A stretch of DNA of 64,000 bases from Ziziphus jujuba (lineage: Eukaryota; Streptophyta; Magnoliopsida; Rosales; Rhamnaceae): assembly GCF_031755915.1 (NCBI RefSeq), contig NC_083387.1, positions 15,893,001-15,957,000 of the forward strand, in the 5' to 3' direction. The notes under the pieces were generated by a model. That model ran no database searches, was not told the DNA's origin, and saw only the letters and a list, made by a program, of their open reading frames with translations. The translations under genes and the position numbers were made by a program. This document shows positions 1 through 10,341 of the stretch, piece by piece; within the stretch, counting starts at the first letter, position 1; each line of letters opens with the position of its first letter.

Positions 1-2814
1 CCAGCTTATAGGAGCAATCCCGAAGAAACAAAGGAGCTGCAAAAACAGGTAAGTGATTTGCTTGATAAAGGATATATTCGTGAGAGTTTAAGTCCTTGTG
101 CTGTTCCTGTTTTGTTGGTACCTAAAAAGGATGGTTCTTGGAGAATGTGTGTTGATTGTAGGGCTATAAATAACATTACCATCAAATATAGACATTCCAT
201 TCCTAGATTAGATGATATGCTTGATGAATTGCATGGTGCTTGCGTGTTTACAAAAATTGATCTTAGGAGTGGTTATCACCAAATTAGGATGAAAGAAGGT
301 GATGAAAGGAAAACCGCATTCAAAACTAAATATGGGCTGTATGAATGGTTAGTTATGCCTTTTGGATTATCTAATGCACCTAGTACTTTCATGAGGCTTA
401 TGAATCATGTAATGCGTCCATTTATTGGTAAATTTGTGGTTGTTTATTTTGATGACATTTTAATATATAGCCGAAATTTGGATGACCATGTGGATCAACT
501 TAGGCAAGTTTTGCAAGTTCTTAGAAAGGAAAGATTATTTGCTAACATTAAAAAATGTGACTTTTGCAAAGAAGAACTTGTATTTCTAGGTTTTGTAGTA
601 AGTGCTGCGGGAATCAAAGTTGACCAAGCTAAAGTGAAGGCAATCCAAGAGTGGCCGGTTCCTACATCCATTACCCAAGTGAGGAGCTTTCATGGCTTGG
701 CAAGCTTTTACCGAAGATTTGTCAAGGATTTTAGTACCATAGCAGCACCATTGAATGAAGTTGTCAAGAAGAATATTGGCTTCAAATGGGGGGAAGTACA
801 AGAAAAATCTTTTAATTTGTTGAAAGAAAAATTGTGTAATGCACCTTTGTTAGTTTTGCCAAATTTTTCTAAGACTTTTGAAATTGAGTGTGATGCTTCG
901 GGTGTAGGTATTGGAGCTGTTTTAATGCAAGAAGGAAGGCCCATAGCCTACTTTAGTGAAAAATTGAATGGAGCTGCCCTAAACTACCCGACTTATGACA
1001 AGGAGATGTATGCTTTGGTGAGGGCTTTGGAGACGTGGCAGCATTATCTCATGCCAAAGGAGTTTGTGATTCATACGGATCATGAGTCTTTGAAGCATAT
1101 CAAGGGTCAAGGAAATCTCAACCGAAGGCATGCTAAGTGGATTGAATTTATTGAAACATTTCCATATGTGATCCGCTACAAAAAAGGTAAGGAAAATGTG
1201 GTTGCCGATGCATTATCCCGAAGGTATGTGCTCTTTTCTACCTTAGATGCTAGGTTGCTTGGATTTGAACAATTGAAAGAACTTTATGAGCATGATAGTG
1301 ACTTTGGAGATATTTTTAAAACCTGTTTGAAACATGGATTTAATAAATTTTACATATTTGAGGGATATTTGTTTAGGGAAAACAAACTTTGTGTGCCTAA
1401 TTGTAGTATTAGGGAATTATTGGTTCGGGAAGGACATGGGGGTGGTTTAATGGGTCATTTTGGTGTTTTAAAGACTTTATCCTTGCTGCAAGAACATTTT
1501 TATTGGCCTAACATGAGGAGAGATGTTGAGAGAATTTGTGAAAGATGTGTGGAGTGCCGAAAAACAAAATCAACATTGAAACCGCATGGATTGTATAAGC
1601 CTTTGCCGATTCCTACCTATCCTTGGATAGATTTGTCTATGGATTTTATTCTTGGGTTGCCTAGGTCAAGGACAGGTAAGGATTCAATATTTATTGTAGT
1701 AGATAGGTTTTCTAAGATGGCACATTTTATTGCATGTAATAAAACTGATGATGCATCCAACATTGCTAATTTATTTTTCAAGGAAATTGTGAGATTACAT
1801 GGTATGCCAAAAACTATTGTGTCGGATAGGGATGCTAAGTTCTTAAGCTATTTTTGGAAAACATTGTGGGCTAAATTAGGTACTAAGCTTTTATTTTCAA
1901 CTACTTGTCATCCACAAACTGATGGACAAACCGAAGTAGTAAATAGAACCTTGTCTGCATTGTTGAGAGCATTAATTAGTAGAAATTTAAGGACTTGGGA
2001 AGAATGTTTGCCACATGTTGAATTTGCATATAATAGGTCTTTACATTCAGCAACTAAATTTACTCCATTTGAAATTGTTTATGGTTTTAATCCTTTGACT
2101 CCATTAGATTTAACACCTTTGCCTTTAAGTGAGCGTGCTAATCTAGATGGAAAACAAAAAGCTGATTTTGTAAAGCAGATTCATGAGAAGACTCGAGCAA
2201 ACATTGAGAGAAGGACTGAGCAATATGCAAGGGTGGCTAATCAAGGCCGAAAATCAATGGTGTTTGAACCTGGAGATTGGGTATGGCTGCACTTAAGGAA
2301 AGAAAGATTTCCCGAACAAAGGAAATCAAAACTCATGCCGAGGGGTGATGGACCTTTTCAAGTTTTGGAGAGGATAAACGACAATGCCTACAAACTTGAT
2401 CTACCGGGTGAGTATAATGTTAGTGCCTCCTTTAATGTTGCTGATTTATCTCCTTTTGCTGCAGGTGATGACTTCGATTTGAGGACAAATCCTTTTCAAG
2501 AGGAGGGGAATGATGCGAATCCACCCGAGACTGCTCGACCAACAACCCGCTGGGGTGCTGACCCAATACAAATGAAGGTGGGGCCGATCACTAGGGCCCA
2601 AGCCAAGAGGTTCAAGGACAATCTTGCTGTCTTCATACAAGGAATAAGTCACAGCCAAGAGGGGTTGGCCATATCTAAAGAACAAAGGCCTGTGTTACTC
2701 ATACAAGCAATAGAAGCCAAAACGGGGTCGGGTGACGTTTTTGGTAACAATAAAGAGGCCGGGTTGTATGAATTGGAACCCCATCTTTATGGGTTCAATT
2801 CATATGGAGGATGA
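1..2814 (+). CDS. Ty3/gypsy pol polyprotein of element Q: RT, RNase H, integrase, C-terminal LTR-encoded tail (5' partial)
   Basis: The frame is open from the first base, so the N-terminal part (Gag, protease) lies outside the window; 937 residues are visible. Reverse transcriptase shows the YFDD catalytic box at about 445-456. RNase H follows, with its first Asp in ECDASG at 892 and later acidic motifs TDHE (1075) and ADALS (1204). Integrase has an HH-CC zinc finger (His at 1435 and 1456, Cys at 1546 and 1555). Its DD35E triad is at 1642, 1825 and 1933, with exactly 35 residues between the last two. A GPY/F-like C-terminal module covers about 2269-2460. The frame then crosses the polypurine tract at 2498-2510 and adds about 100 residues encoded inside the 3' LTR, including [13 protein letters not shown]. 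No stop or frameshift is visible, which is unusual here. The pol order and LTR-overlapping tail resemble CRM-type chromoviruses (family knowledge); the clade call is inference. Confidence 0.93.
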   Translation, partial: PAYRSNPEETKELQKQVSDLLDKGYIRESLSPCAVPVLLVPKKDGSWRMCVDCRAINNITIKYRHSIPRLDDMLDELHGACVFTKIDLRSGYHQIRMKEGDERKTAFKTKYGLYEWLVMPFGLSNAPSTFMRLMNHVMRPFIGKFVVVYFDDILIYSRNLDDHVDQLRQVLQVLRKERLFANIKKCDFCKEELVFLGFVVSAAGIKVDQAKVKAIQEWPVPTSITQVRSFHGLASFYRRFVKDFSTIAAPLNEVVKKNIGFKWGEVQEKSFNLLKEKLCNAPLLVLPNFSKTFEIECDASGVGIGAVLMQEGRPIAYFSEKLNGAALNYPTYDKEMYALVRALETWQHYLMPKEFVIHTDHESLKHIKGQGNLNRRHAKWIEFIETFPYVIRYKKGKENVVADALSRRYVLFSTLDARLLGFEQLKELYEHDSDFGDIFKTCLKHGFNKFYIFEGYLFRENKLCVPNCSIRELLVREGHGGGLMGHFGVLKTLSLLQEHFYWPNMRRDVERICERCVECRKTKSTLKPHGLYKPLPIPTYPWIDLSMDFILGLPRSRTGKDSIFIVVDRFSKMAHFIACNKTDDASNIANLFFKEIVRLHGMPKTIVSDRDAKFLSYFWKTLWAKLGTKLLFSTTCHPQTDGQTEVVNRTLSALLRALISRNLRTWEECLPHVEFAYNRSLHSATKFTPFEIVYGFNPLTPLDLTPLPLSERANLDGKQKADFVKQIHEKTRANIERRTEQYARVANQGRKSMVFEPGDWVWLHLRKERFPEQRKSKLMPRGDGPFQVLERINDNAYKLDLPGEYNVSASFNVADLSPFAAGDDFDLRTNPFQEEGNDANPPETARPTTRWGADPIQMKVGPITRAQAKRFKDNLAVFIQGISHSQEGLAISKEQRPVLLIQAIEAKTGSGDVFGNNKEAGLYELEPHLYGFNSYGG
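2498..2510 (+). other. Polypurine tract of element Q
   Basis: The purine run AAGAGGAGGGGAA lies directly before the TGATGCGAA start of the 3' LTR. It is the expected primer site for plus-strand DNA synthesis. It sits inside the pol reading frame, so it is translated as well as used for priming. The same tract recurs before the 3' LTRs of A, J, M and (in degraded form) B and G. Confidence 0.85.
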
Positions 2815-3202
2815 GTCATAGAAACCAGCCAAATCAGCTTCAAAGCTGACCAACAAGGTGGTTTGCGCACAAGGAGAAGGAAAGGGCCGGATTTGCTGTA
2901 TTCTCCGCGGGTTTTACTGTATTTTACTGTATTGACCTTTTTTCATACTTCCAAGCAAGGGCAACGTGGGGAACTTCACAATAAGCTTATTTGGCATCCT
3001 ACAAAGCATATTGAAGCTGATTTGGAGATCAATTTGGTCAAAGAATAGTCAAAGTCAAATTAGTCAAAAAGCTAGTATTTTAGTTTCCTAATTTTATTCT
3101 ACTTTTTGTTTTAGGAAACTACCTTTACTTTTTAAGTTTTATTTATTTATTTTCTGGATAAATAAGTTTAGGAAAGTTTTTATTTTATTATTTTCATTGT
3201 AA

Positions 3203-3243
3203 ATTAATTAATTCCTAAATTCAACATAAAGGAATTAATTAAT
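3203..3243 (+). repeat. Conserved inverted repeat (hairpin) in the LTR
   Basis: Two perfect 14-base arms (ATTAATTAATTCCT at 3203-3216 and its complement at 3230-3243) flank a 13-base loop. The same palindrome occurs in other LTR copies, for example 6759-6772 with 6785-6798 in element A, and as a reverse-oriented version in minus-strand LTRs. Its role is unknown; an RNA hairpin or cruciform in U3 is possible. Confidence 0.75.
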
Positions 3244-3319
3244 CCAAATTAGTTTAGGATTAGGAAAGTTTCGGCCAAGGTAGGATTCTCCATTGTGTGG
3301 CCGGTTTTTCCTAAGGTTT

Positions 3320-3358
3320 TTAGGGTTTATGTTGTTTCTTTCAAAACCTATTTAAAGG
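3320..3358 (+). promoter_or_regulatory. Putative LTR core promoter: telo-box plus TATA-like element
   Basis: An exact TTAGGGTTT (telo-box AAACCCTAA on the other strand) at 3320-3328 precedes CTATTTAAAGG at 3348-3358. The pair is retained in many LTR copies of the family. TATA-like motifs of this kind set the U3/R start in plant LTRs (general knowledge). The transcription start, probably about 30 bases downstream, is inferred. Confidence 0.55.
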
Positions 3359-3652
3359 CTTATTTTTCATTAATAAGATAACTTTGAAAACTTTGATTTG
3401 ATAAAGAAAATACTTGTGAGATTAATTATCTCTTTGTTCTTTGAGAACACCTAAAACACCATTAGAGAATTGGTTGTTTTAGCTTGACTTATCAATAGGT
3501 TTTCCATCCCCTATTGTGGCGTCTACATTATACCAAGGTTTCTAACCACAGGTTGGTTAGGGGTTGAGGTCAATTCCATTAGAACTTGAACATAATCAGA
3601 TCCGGGCTAATATAATACGGGTTTAGGAGCAGGTCGTCCTAGGTTCGTATCA

Positions 3653-3899
3653 GAAAAGATACCCCGAAGTGCTTTTCATATAATCCAAGCATCCAGCCCA
3701 ATCATTATTTGAGTAGGCCATTAATCTCATCACATCTTGCCTATCATACCAAACTCCAAAGTCTTGTGTTCCTTTTAAGTATCTAAGAATTCTTTTGGCA
3801 CCTACAAAATGATTTTGGGATGGTGCTTGCATATACCTAGACAAAACACATGTGGCATGCATAATATCTGGTCTTGATGAACATACATAGAGCAAACTT
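3653..3899 (-). pseudogene. Ty1/copia RNase H fragment
   Basis: Read on the minus strand, an 81-codon open stretch (3895-3650) shows the copia RT/RNase H boundary. It has SRPDIMHAT, then [19 protein letters not shown] and NDWAGC, followed by KSTSGY. These are standard markers of the copia connection and RNase H domains. The left end is cut by Q's LTR and the right end by a minus-strand gypsy LTR fragment at about 3900. It is a truncated remnant. The orientation is opposite to the copia element at 17053-19312, so it is probably a different copy. Confidence 0.8.
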
Positions 3900-4890
3900 G
3901 GTATAATGAAGACACAACAATAGGTGATGGATATCCTATTGATAAGTCAAAACTAAAATACTCACTCTCTAATGGTGTTTTAGGTGTTCAAAGAGAACTA
4001 AAAGTATTCTATCTCATAAATAAATTTCTGAATATTATTAAAGGTGTGTTCTTCCTAAAAAATAAGACCTTAAATAGGCTAGAGTTACAAACAATAAAAA
4101 CCTAAAAACTAAAGCAAAACTGGCCAAGCATGTTGTTTCCTAAAGGTGGCCGAATTCTCTCTTCTTCCCTAATCTAATTTTGATTAATTAATTTTTTTAT
4201 TTTGAATTAGAAATTAATTAATCTAGAATTAAAATAATAAAATAATAACTTCCCTAAACTAATTTTTCCAGCAAATAAATAAATAAAAACCAACTAAAAG
4301 ACTAATTTCCTAAAAAATAAAAGTCAAAAACAAATTAGGAAACTAAATAACTATCTTTTTGACTAAGCTATCTTTGACTAAACCTTGACCAATTTAAGCT
4401 CCTAATCAGCTTCCATATGCTTTGTAGGATGCCAAATAGGATTATCATTGAGTCCCATACATTGCCCTTGCTTGGATAAAGGAGAAAATGCCAACTCAGT
4501 GAAATACAGTAAAACCGACTAAACTTCCTCTTATGCGCACACCACTTGTTTGATTGCCTTTAAAGCTGCCTTGACTTGATTCCATGACCTAGTAGAGATC
4601 TGTATTTAATCAATGAAGTGTTGGAACCATTTCTTGCTGCCTGGAGTTCATATTTGCACGAAAACAGCTACCCGGGTCCATATTGACCTTCACCACTTAG
4701 ATGCTTAGAACAGGCTTAATATCTTCGGGTATTGACAAGCCCTTTTGAGAATTGATAACTCTATGTGTAAAGGCAGCCAGGTTGTCCTTAAATTTCTTGG
4801 ATTGAGCCCTAGTGATTGGCCTGGTCTTCAACTGTATAGGATCTACACCTCAGTGGGTTGTCGATTCTGCGGGCACGTATGGATTCTCAT
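3900..4890 (-). mobile_element. Truncated gypsy LTR fragment (minus orientation)
   Basis: The sequence is collinear with the minus-strand LTRs, from the CTTGGTATAATGAAGAC block through the AT-rich middle to the GGATTCTCAT end. The outer TGATACG end and roughly 130 adjacent bases are missing on the left, where it abuts the copia fragment. The last bases (expected CATCA) are also lost at the junction with copia gag sequence at 4891. No target duplication is recognisable. Confidence 0.8.
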
Positions 4891-4917
4891 AAAAAACCAA
4901 TCAATATGAGAACCTAT
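4891..4917 (+). pseudogene. 5' piece of copia gag split by element B
   Basis: The bases before B translate in frame into the codons after B's right target duplication. Together they give MRTYLQAYNIWELVE, the typical start of a copia Gag (UBN2-like) core. The last five bases, CCTAT (4913-4917), are the left target-site duplication of B. The gene resumes at 17053. Confidence 0.75.
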
Positions 4918-6067
4918 TGATATGAACCTAGATCGACTCACGCCTAAACCAGTATTATATTAGCCCAGATCTCAATTAAGTTCATGTTCTTATGGGAAAC
5001 CTTAACCCCTAATCAACCTATGATTATAAACCTTGGTATAATGAAGACGCCATAGTAGGTTATGGATGCCCTATTGATAAGTTAAAATAAAACACACACT
5101 CTCTAATTATGTTTTAGGTGTTCAAAGAGAATAAAGAGAATTCTATCTCACAAAATAATTTCTGAATATAAGCCTTTAAATAGGCTAGCAAAGAACAAAA
5201 TAAAACCCTGATTATCTAGGTTAAATCGGCCACCAAAGAATAGGAAACCTAGCTTGCCCGAAATTCACCTCCTTTTCTAATCTAATTTGGATTAATTAAT
5301 TCCTTTATTTTAATTAGGAATTAATAAATTTACAACGAAAAATAATAAAATAATAACCCCTAATCAACCTGTGATTAGAAACCTTGGTATAATGATGACA
5401 CCACAATAAGTTATGGATGCCCTATTGATAAGTCAAACTAAAATATACAGTCTCTAATGGTGTTTTAGCTGTTCAAAGAGAACAAAGAGAATTCCATCTC
5501 ACAAAATAATTTCTGAATATTATTAAAGGTTTGTTCTTCCTAAAAAATAAGCATTTAAATAGGCTAGCAAAGAAAAAAATAAAACCCTAATTATCTAGGT
5601 AAAATCGGCCACCAAAGAATGGGAAACTTAGCTTGGCTGAAATTCACCACCTTTCCTAATCTAATTTGGATTAATTAATTCCTTTATTTTGAATTGGTAA
5701 TTACTTAAATTACAATGAAAAATAATAAAATAATAACTTTCCTACGTTGATTTATCCATAAATAAATAGAAAACCAAATAAAAAACTAATTTCCTAAAAC
5801 AAAAAGTCAAAAACAAATTAGGAAACAAAAATACTTTTTCACTAACCAATCTTTGACCACTCGTTGACTAATTAAGCTCCAAATCAGCTTCCACATGCCT
5901 TGTAGGATGCCAAATAAGATTATCATGGAGTTCCACAAGTTCCCCTTTCTTGCATCAAAGAAAAAAGTCCAACTTAGCAAAATACAGTAAAGTCAGCAAA
6001 TAATACAGCAACACCGGCCAACTTTCTCTCTCATGTGCACAAGCCCTTTTTGATTGCCTTTGAAACT
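4918..6067 (-). mobile_element. Element B 3' LTR, left part (interrupted by element A)
   Basis: The LTR starts TGATATGAACCTAG and carries an internal tandem duplication (see 5004-5735). It is interrupted at 6067 by A, whose left duplication AAACT occupies 6063-6067. It continues after A at 11942 and ends at 12266 in TCATCA, next to the reversed polypurine tract. Confidence 0.88.
5004..5735 (-). repeat. Tandem duplication of about 380 bp inside B's LTR
   Basis: The block starting AACCCCTAATCAACCT and ending AATAATAAAATAATA occurs twice in a row, at about 5004-5355 and 5354-5735. The first copy lacks about 30 bases near 5168 (between CTGAATAT and AAGCC), which explains the unequal lengths. The duplicated block includes the putative promoter region (TATTTAAA and telo-box area). 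The copies differ by many substitutions, so the event is not recent. Confidence 0.85.
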
Positions 6068-7202
6068 TGATGTGATTCCGCCCGAGCCCGCTCAACCGAT
6101 AACCCGCTGGGGTGCTGACCTGACACGGATGAAGACTAGGCCAATCACAAGAGCTCAAATTAAGAGATTTAAGGACAACCTGGGAGAATTTATAGAGGGG
6201 GTAATCAATCTCAACAGAGCTTGTCCATACTTGAAGATACAAAGCCTATTCTAAGCATCCAAGGGGTGGAAGCCGATACGGACCCGGGTAGCAGTTTTGG
6301 TGCAAATATGGACAACGGACAGCATGAAATGGTTCCAACTCTTTATGGATTCAATACATATGTATAAGAGGATATGGAATCAAGTCAAGCCAGCTTCAAA
6401 GGCATTCAAAAAGGGGTTGTACGGACAGCTTCAAATTTGGCCTGTTTTTTACTGTATTTTGTGTTGGCTTTACTGTATTTTGTTGAGTTGGCTTTTTCTT
6501 CCTCTTCCAAGCACGGGCAATGTGTGGGACTTCATATTCAACTTATTTGGCATCCTACAAAACATATTGAAGCTGATTTGGCGCTCAATTTTGTCAAAGA
6601 ATGGTCAAAGTTAACGTAGTTAAAAAGCTAGTATTATAGTTTCCTAATTTGATTCTACTTTTTGTTTTAGGAAATTACCATTACTTTTTAGTTTTTATTT
6701 ATTTATTTTCTGGAAAAACAAGTTTAGGAAAGTTATTATTTTATTATTTTCATTGTAAATTAATTAATTCCTAATTCAAAATAAAGGAATTAATTAATCC
6801 AAATTAGATTAGGAAAGGAGTGAGAATTTCGGCCACCATAGGAAACTACTTTGTATGGCCGATTTTTCCTAGGGTTTTTAGGGTTTATTTTGTTTATTTC
6901 AAAGCCTATTTAAAGGTTTATTTTTCAATAAGAATATAACTTTGATTTGATTAAGAAAATACTTGTGAGATTAATTATCTCTTTGTTCTTTGAGAACAGC
7001 TAAAACACCATTAGAGAATTGGTTGTTTTAGCTTGACTTATCAATAGGTTTTCCATCCCCTATTGTGGCGTCTACATTATACCAAGGTTTCTAACCACAG
7101 GTTGGTTAGGGGTTGAGGTCCATTCCATTAGATTTTGAACTTAATTGAGATCCGGGCTAATATAATACGGGTTTAGGAGCAGGTCGTCCTAGGTTCGTAT
7201 CA
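6068..7202 (+). mobile_element. Element A 5' LTR
   Basis: It runs from TGATGTGATTCC to TTCGTATCA, with the primer site starting two bases after its end. The hairpin arms are at 6759-6772 and 6785-6798, the telo-box TTAGGGTTT at 6878-6886 and the TATA-like CTATTTAAAGG at 6906-6916. The LTR-encoded pol tail is readable near its start (TRWGADLTRMK). About 13 differences from the 3' LTR are visible in the first 240 bases. Confidence 0.93.
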
Positions 7203-7204
7203 TT

Positions 7205-7216
7205 TGGTATCAGAGC
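7205..7216 (+). other. Primer binding site (initiator tRNA-Met) of element A
   Basis: TGGTATCAGAGC, two bases downstream of the LTR, is the usual plant PBS complementary to the 3' end of initiator tRNA-Met. Confidence 0.93.
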
Positions 7217-8332
7217 TAAATTTTGTTCAGGTTTAATCTATCTTTATTTGCTTTATTTGTTTTTGTGTTATTCTGCAATTTTATCATTAGGTTAAGGTTG
7301 CATTTAAAAAAAAAATTCATTCCTAGTTGAATTAGGATTTCCTAGTTTTATCGTATTTTTGTTTCCTAGTTTGTTGGTTGTTTTTTGCCATCATTGTTCT
7401 TGTTAATTTTGGTTTTTGTTGATTTTTCTTTGCTGTTTTAGTCTTAAATATTTGCATTCATCTATTCAAAAAAAAAAAAAAAAAAAAGAGTTTGCGGCAA
7501 CATTTAAAAAAAAAAAAAACTGCACATTTGTGTTTATTTGAAGGTCACAGGTGTGGTGAATTTCTAGAGTTGGAATTGCAAATTTGTTGTTTATTCTTGC
7601 TACTGCAGTTGTGTCTGATATTCAGTGAGTGAAAAAAAAAAAAAAACAGAAAGCCGAATATTAAAAATATATATATATATATCGGTTTGTTGAAAATTGG
7701 TGTTGAAGTTTGTTGCTGGAAATTTCTTGTAACTGCTGCTGGTTTTTTGCTTATTTATTCCATATTTGGAGTTTCTGGAGAGTTATTTTTGCTGCTGGAT
7801 AGTTAAGTTTGAGTGCTAAATTATTTGGATTAAAATTAGTTAAAGGATTTGATACAAAAACTTGAGTTACAAAGAACAACAACCAACAACTTTTCTATAT
7901 TTTTGTTCTCTTTGATTCTTGTTCGTATTTGAATTTCTTTTTCTAGAATTTTATTCTTGAACTCATAATCTATTACCATCTGGTCCAGTTCTTCAAAATT
8001 CCAAAGTTTTCCCATTAATTTGCTTTATTTTGCCTAGAAAAGCCGAAACTGGGTTTTGTTGAATTCTTTCGGTATTGCTTACCTTTACCTACTGTTTTAT
8101 TGATAAGTTTAATTAAAACATACTTGTAATCTAATTGCTGTTTTGTGGGTGTTTTAATTAGAACTTTGAGTTAATTCTTTGAGTGGAAAAAAAGGCAAGA
8201 GAGTGTGAGCTTAAAAGAGGGTAAAAGCTGAAAGTAGTGTGGAAACACGAGTGTCGAGACTTTGTTTGAGTGAAACACATGAGGGAGTGAATATTGTGAG
8301 GATTTATTTTATTTTTGCAGTATTTTACTAAC
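7217..8332 (+). other. Element A untranslated leader
   Basis: About 1.1 kb without a credible coding frame lies between the PBS and the gag start. It holds several long A tracts (near 7469-7487 and 7506-7519), an (AT)n run at about 7664-7682, and a shared block up to GCAGTATTTTACTAAC just before the gag ATG. The same leader is found in B, C, D, F, J, M, O and P. Confidence 0.8.
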
Positions 8333-9727
8333 ATGGTAGATTCCAGAATAAGAAGAGGAGACACACCATTGAGAATTAATGAAGAAGAGTCCGTAGGATT
8401 TCATGGTGATCCACGAGCTACCGAGAATGGTGAGCAAAGGGACATGAGGTCTATATTGGAGCAATTACATCGGATAAATGCCCAATTTGACCATTTAAAT
8501 CAAAATATGGACAGGTTAGAAACATCCCAAGAAGTGTCCAATATAAGGTTAGATGCTCATAGAGGTCAAGGTCGAGGAGGCCGAGGGCGACTAAAAAAGG
8601 AATTCGGGGGAAGTAACTATGGGGATGACTTGGATGAAGGGTTTGATGAAATTTTTGAACCTCAAGAAAGGCTAATCCATGGGAGACCAGCAAGGAATGA
8701 AGATGATGATCTTTGCAACATCAAGGTAAACATCCCACCATTCATGGGTAAAAATGATCCGGAAGCATATTTGGAATGGGAAGAGAGAATGGAGATGATT
8801 TTTGATTGTCATCATTATTTGGAGGCCAAAAAGGTGAAGTTGGCAGCAATGGAGTTTGGCCATTATGCACTCCAATGGTGGACAAATAAGCAGGGCACCC
8901 AGAGGAGAGTCTGTGATGACTTGATCACAACATGGCGACAAATGAAAGGATCCATGAGAAAGCGGTTTGTGCCATCACATTACCATAGGTTGCTGCATCA
9001 AATGCTTCAATCTTTGTCTCAAGGAAGTAGGTCCGTGGAGGATTATTACAAAGAGATGGAGATGCTTATGATGAGATTGAATTTGAATGAAGATAGGGAA
9101 GCAACCATGGCAAGGTTTCTTGGTGGTTTGAATCGTGAAATAGCCAATCAACTAGAATTGCAACAATATGTGGAATTGGAGGAGATGTTGCATGTGGCTA
9201 TTAAATTAGAGCATCAATTCAAGAGGAGGGGTGTAAGATCATGGTTTGGAGGTGTTTCCAATAGTGGAAGGTCCAATTCAAGTGGCTGGAGGAACAATCC
9301 CATCTATGAGAGCAAGCTAAAGAGTAAAGTTAAAGAAGAAAGTTCAAACTGGCCAAGGAAGGAAACTAGAACCGAATCTGTCCAAACACCAAAGATTGAG
9401 GTAAAATTAGATTAGAAACCTTCTAGAACTCATGATGTTGTGTGTTTTAAGTGCCAGGGAGGAGGACACATCGCTAGCCAATTCCCGAATAGAAGAATCA
9501 TGGTGTTAAAGGGCAATGACGAGCTAGAATCGGAAAGTGAAGAAAGTGAAGCCGAAACCGAGCAAGAGGAGGATTGCAATGATGATGAAGCCGAATTTGT
9601 AGATACATCTAATGCCGAGTTAAGCTTGGTTTCAAGGAGAGTTCTTTCTGTCTACAAAGATGAAGAGCAGATAGAGAAAACATCTTCCACACTCGCTGCG
9701 AAATACAAGGTAAAATTTGTAGCATGA
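8333..9727 (+). pseudogene. Element A gag (capsid plus CCHC knuckle), nearly intact
   Basis: The start is the ATG in ACATGGTAGATTCC, which matches the gag starts of F, M and P. The product has an Arg-Gly-rich stretch (RGQGRGGRGR), then the retrotransposon Gag core with IPPFMGKNDPEAYLEW, GHYALQWW, MRKRFVPSHYHRLL and ARFLGGLN. Gag packages the RNA and forms the particle. Two defects are visible: an in-frame stop at 9413 just before the knuckle, and a frameshift near 9675 that ends the frame at 9727 before protease. In the zinc knuckle (9443-9484) the last Cys is replaced by Phe (CFKC...H...F). The frame is otherwise open over 366 codons, unusually well preserved for this window. Confidence 0.9.
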
Positions 9728-10341
9728 TTATAGATAGTGGAAGTTGTACAAATTTAATTAGTAACATTGTAGTTGATAAATTAGGCTTAACAACTATTAA
9801 ACATTCAGAACCTTATAGATTACAATGGCTTAATGATAGTGGTGAAATAAAAGTGAATAAACAAGCCAAGGTAAAATTTAGTATAGATAAATATGTGGAT
9901 GTTGTATTGTGTGATGTTATACCTGTGCATGCTAGTCATATTTTATTGGGGAGGCCATGGGGATTTGATAAGAATGCCATACACTATGGGAGAGAGAATT
10001 CCATTGTATTTAAATTTAATGGGAAGAAGGTCAAGCTGGAGCCATTAACTCCAAAGGAGGTATTTAGAGACCAACTTCAAATGCAACAAAGGAGGGAAGC
10101 CGAGAAGCTCGAAGAGAAGGCTAGTACGGAACCAATGGTTACACCACCTACCCATGAGGTCAAGACCAAACTTGCTGTCCAAGGTAAGTATTCTAAACTC
10201 AATGGTGAGGGGAAAGATAAAGACAAAACTGAAAGAGGTAAATTAAGAGAAAAAGCCAGAAGTGATGATAAAAAGAGTGTGTCCGAAAGAGAGAAAGGAA
10301 AAGAAAGAAAAGAAAGAAAAAGTAAACAATTTTTTTTTTAA
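9724..10341 (+). CDS. Element A aspartic protease and linker
   Basis: This 205-codon open frame begins at the protease active site MIIDSGSCTN (Asp codon at 9733) and continues through [14 protein letters not shown] and VKLEPLTPKEVF. It ends in a Lys/Glu-rich linker (KERKERKSK). In the autonomous relatives the same residues are an internal part of a gag-protease-RT frame, so this is a polyprotein domain and not a separate gene. The frame differs from upstream gag because of the frameshift near 9675. It stops just where RT would be expected to begin. Confidence 0.85.
   Translation: MIIDSGSCTNLISNIVVDKLGLTTIKHSEPYRLQWLNDSGEIKVNKQAKVKFSIDKYVDVVLCDVIPVHASHILLGRPWGFDKNAIHYGRENSIVFKFNGKKVKLEPLTPKEVFRDQLQMQQRREAEKLEEKASTEPMVTPPTHEVKTKLAVQGKYSKLNGEGKDKDKTERGKLREKARSDDKKSVSEREKGKERKERKSKQFFF

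Larger units (their letters stand above)
2511..3652 (+). mobile_element. 3' LTR of element Q (1142 bp)
   Basis: The LTR runs from TGATGCGAA to TTCGTATCA. Its ends form the short imperfect inverted repeat expected of LTRs (TG...CA). The left boundary is fixed by the polypurine tract and the right one by the switch to copia-like sequence. The first 300 bases encode the pol tail. The middle has an AT-rich hairpin, a telo-box and a TATA-like motif. The right part is the stretch shared by all LTRs of the family around 3480-3652. The target duplication cannot be checked because the 5' end is outside the window. Confidence 0.9.

Noticed and set aside
1..2814. Endogenous plant pararetrovirus
   Set aside because: Integrase with HH-CC and DD35E, flanking LTRs, PBS, polypurine tracts and target duplications all identify Ty3/gypsy retrotransposons.
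3653..3899. Part of the same copia element as 17053-19312
   Set aside because: It is in the opposite orientation, it is separated by an unrelated LTR fragment, and the RNase H end would be on the wrong side.
5004..5735. CRISPR-like or satellite array from the repeated LTR blocks
   Set aside because: There are only two long copies without spacers, fully explained by a tandem duplication within an LTR.
6297..6619. Open frames in LTRs downstream of the pol tail (also near 25097, 30865, 51083 minus, 56270 minus)
   Set aside because: They are either out of frame with the pol tail or beyond its stop. They recur because LTRs recur and show no protein motif.
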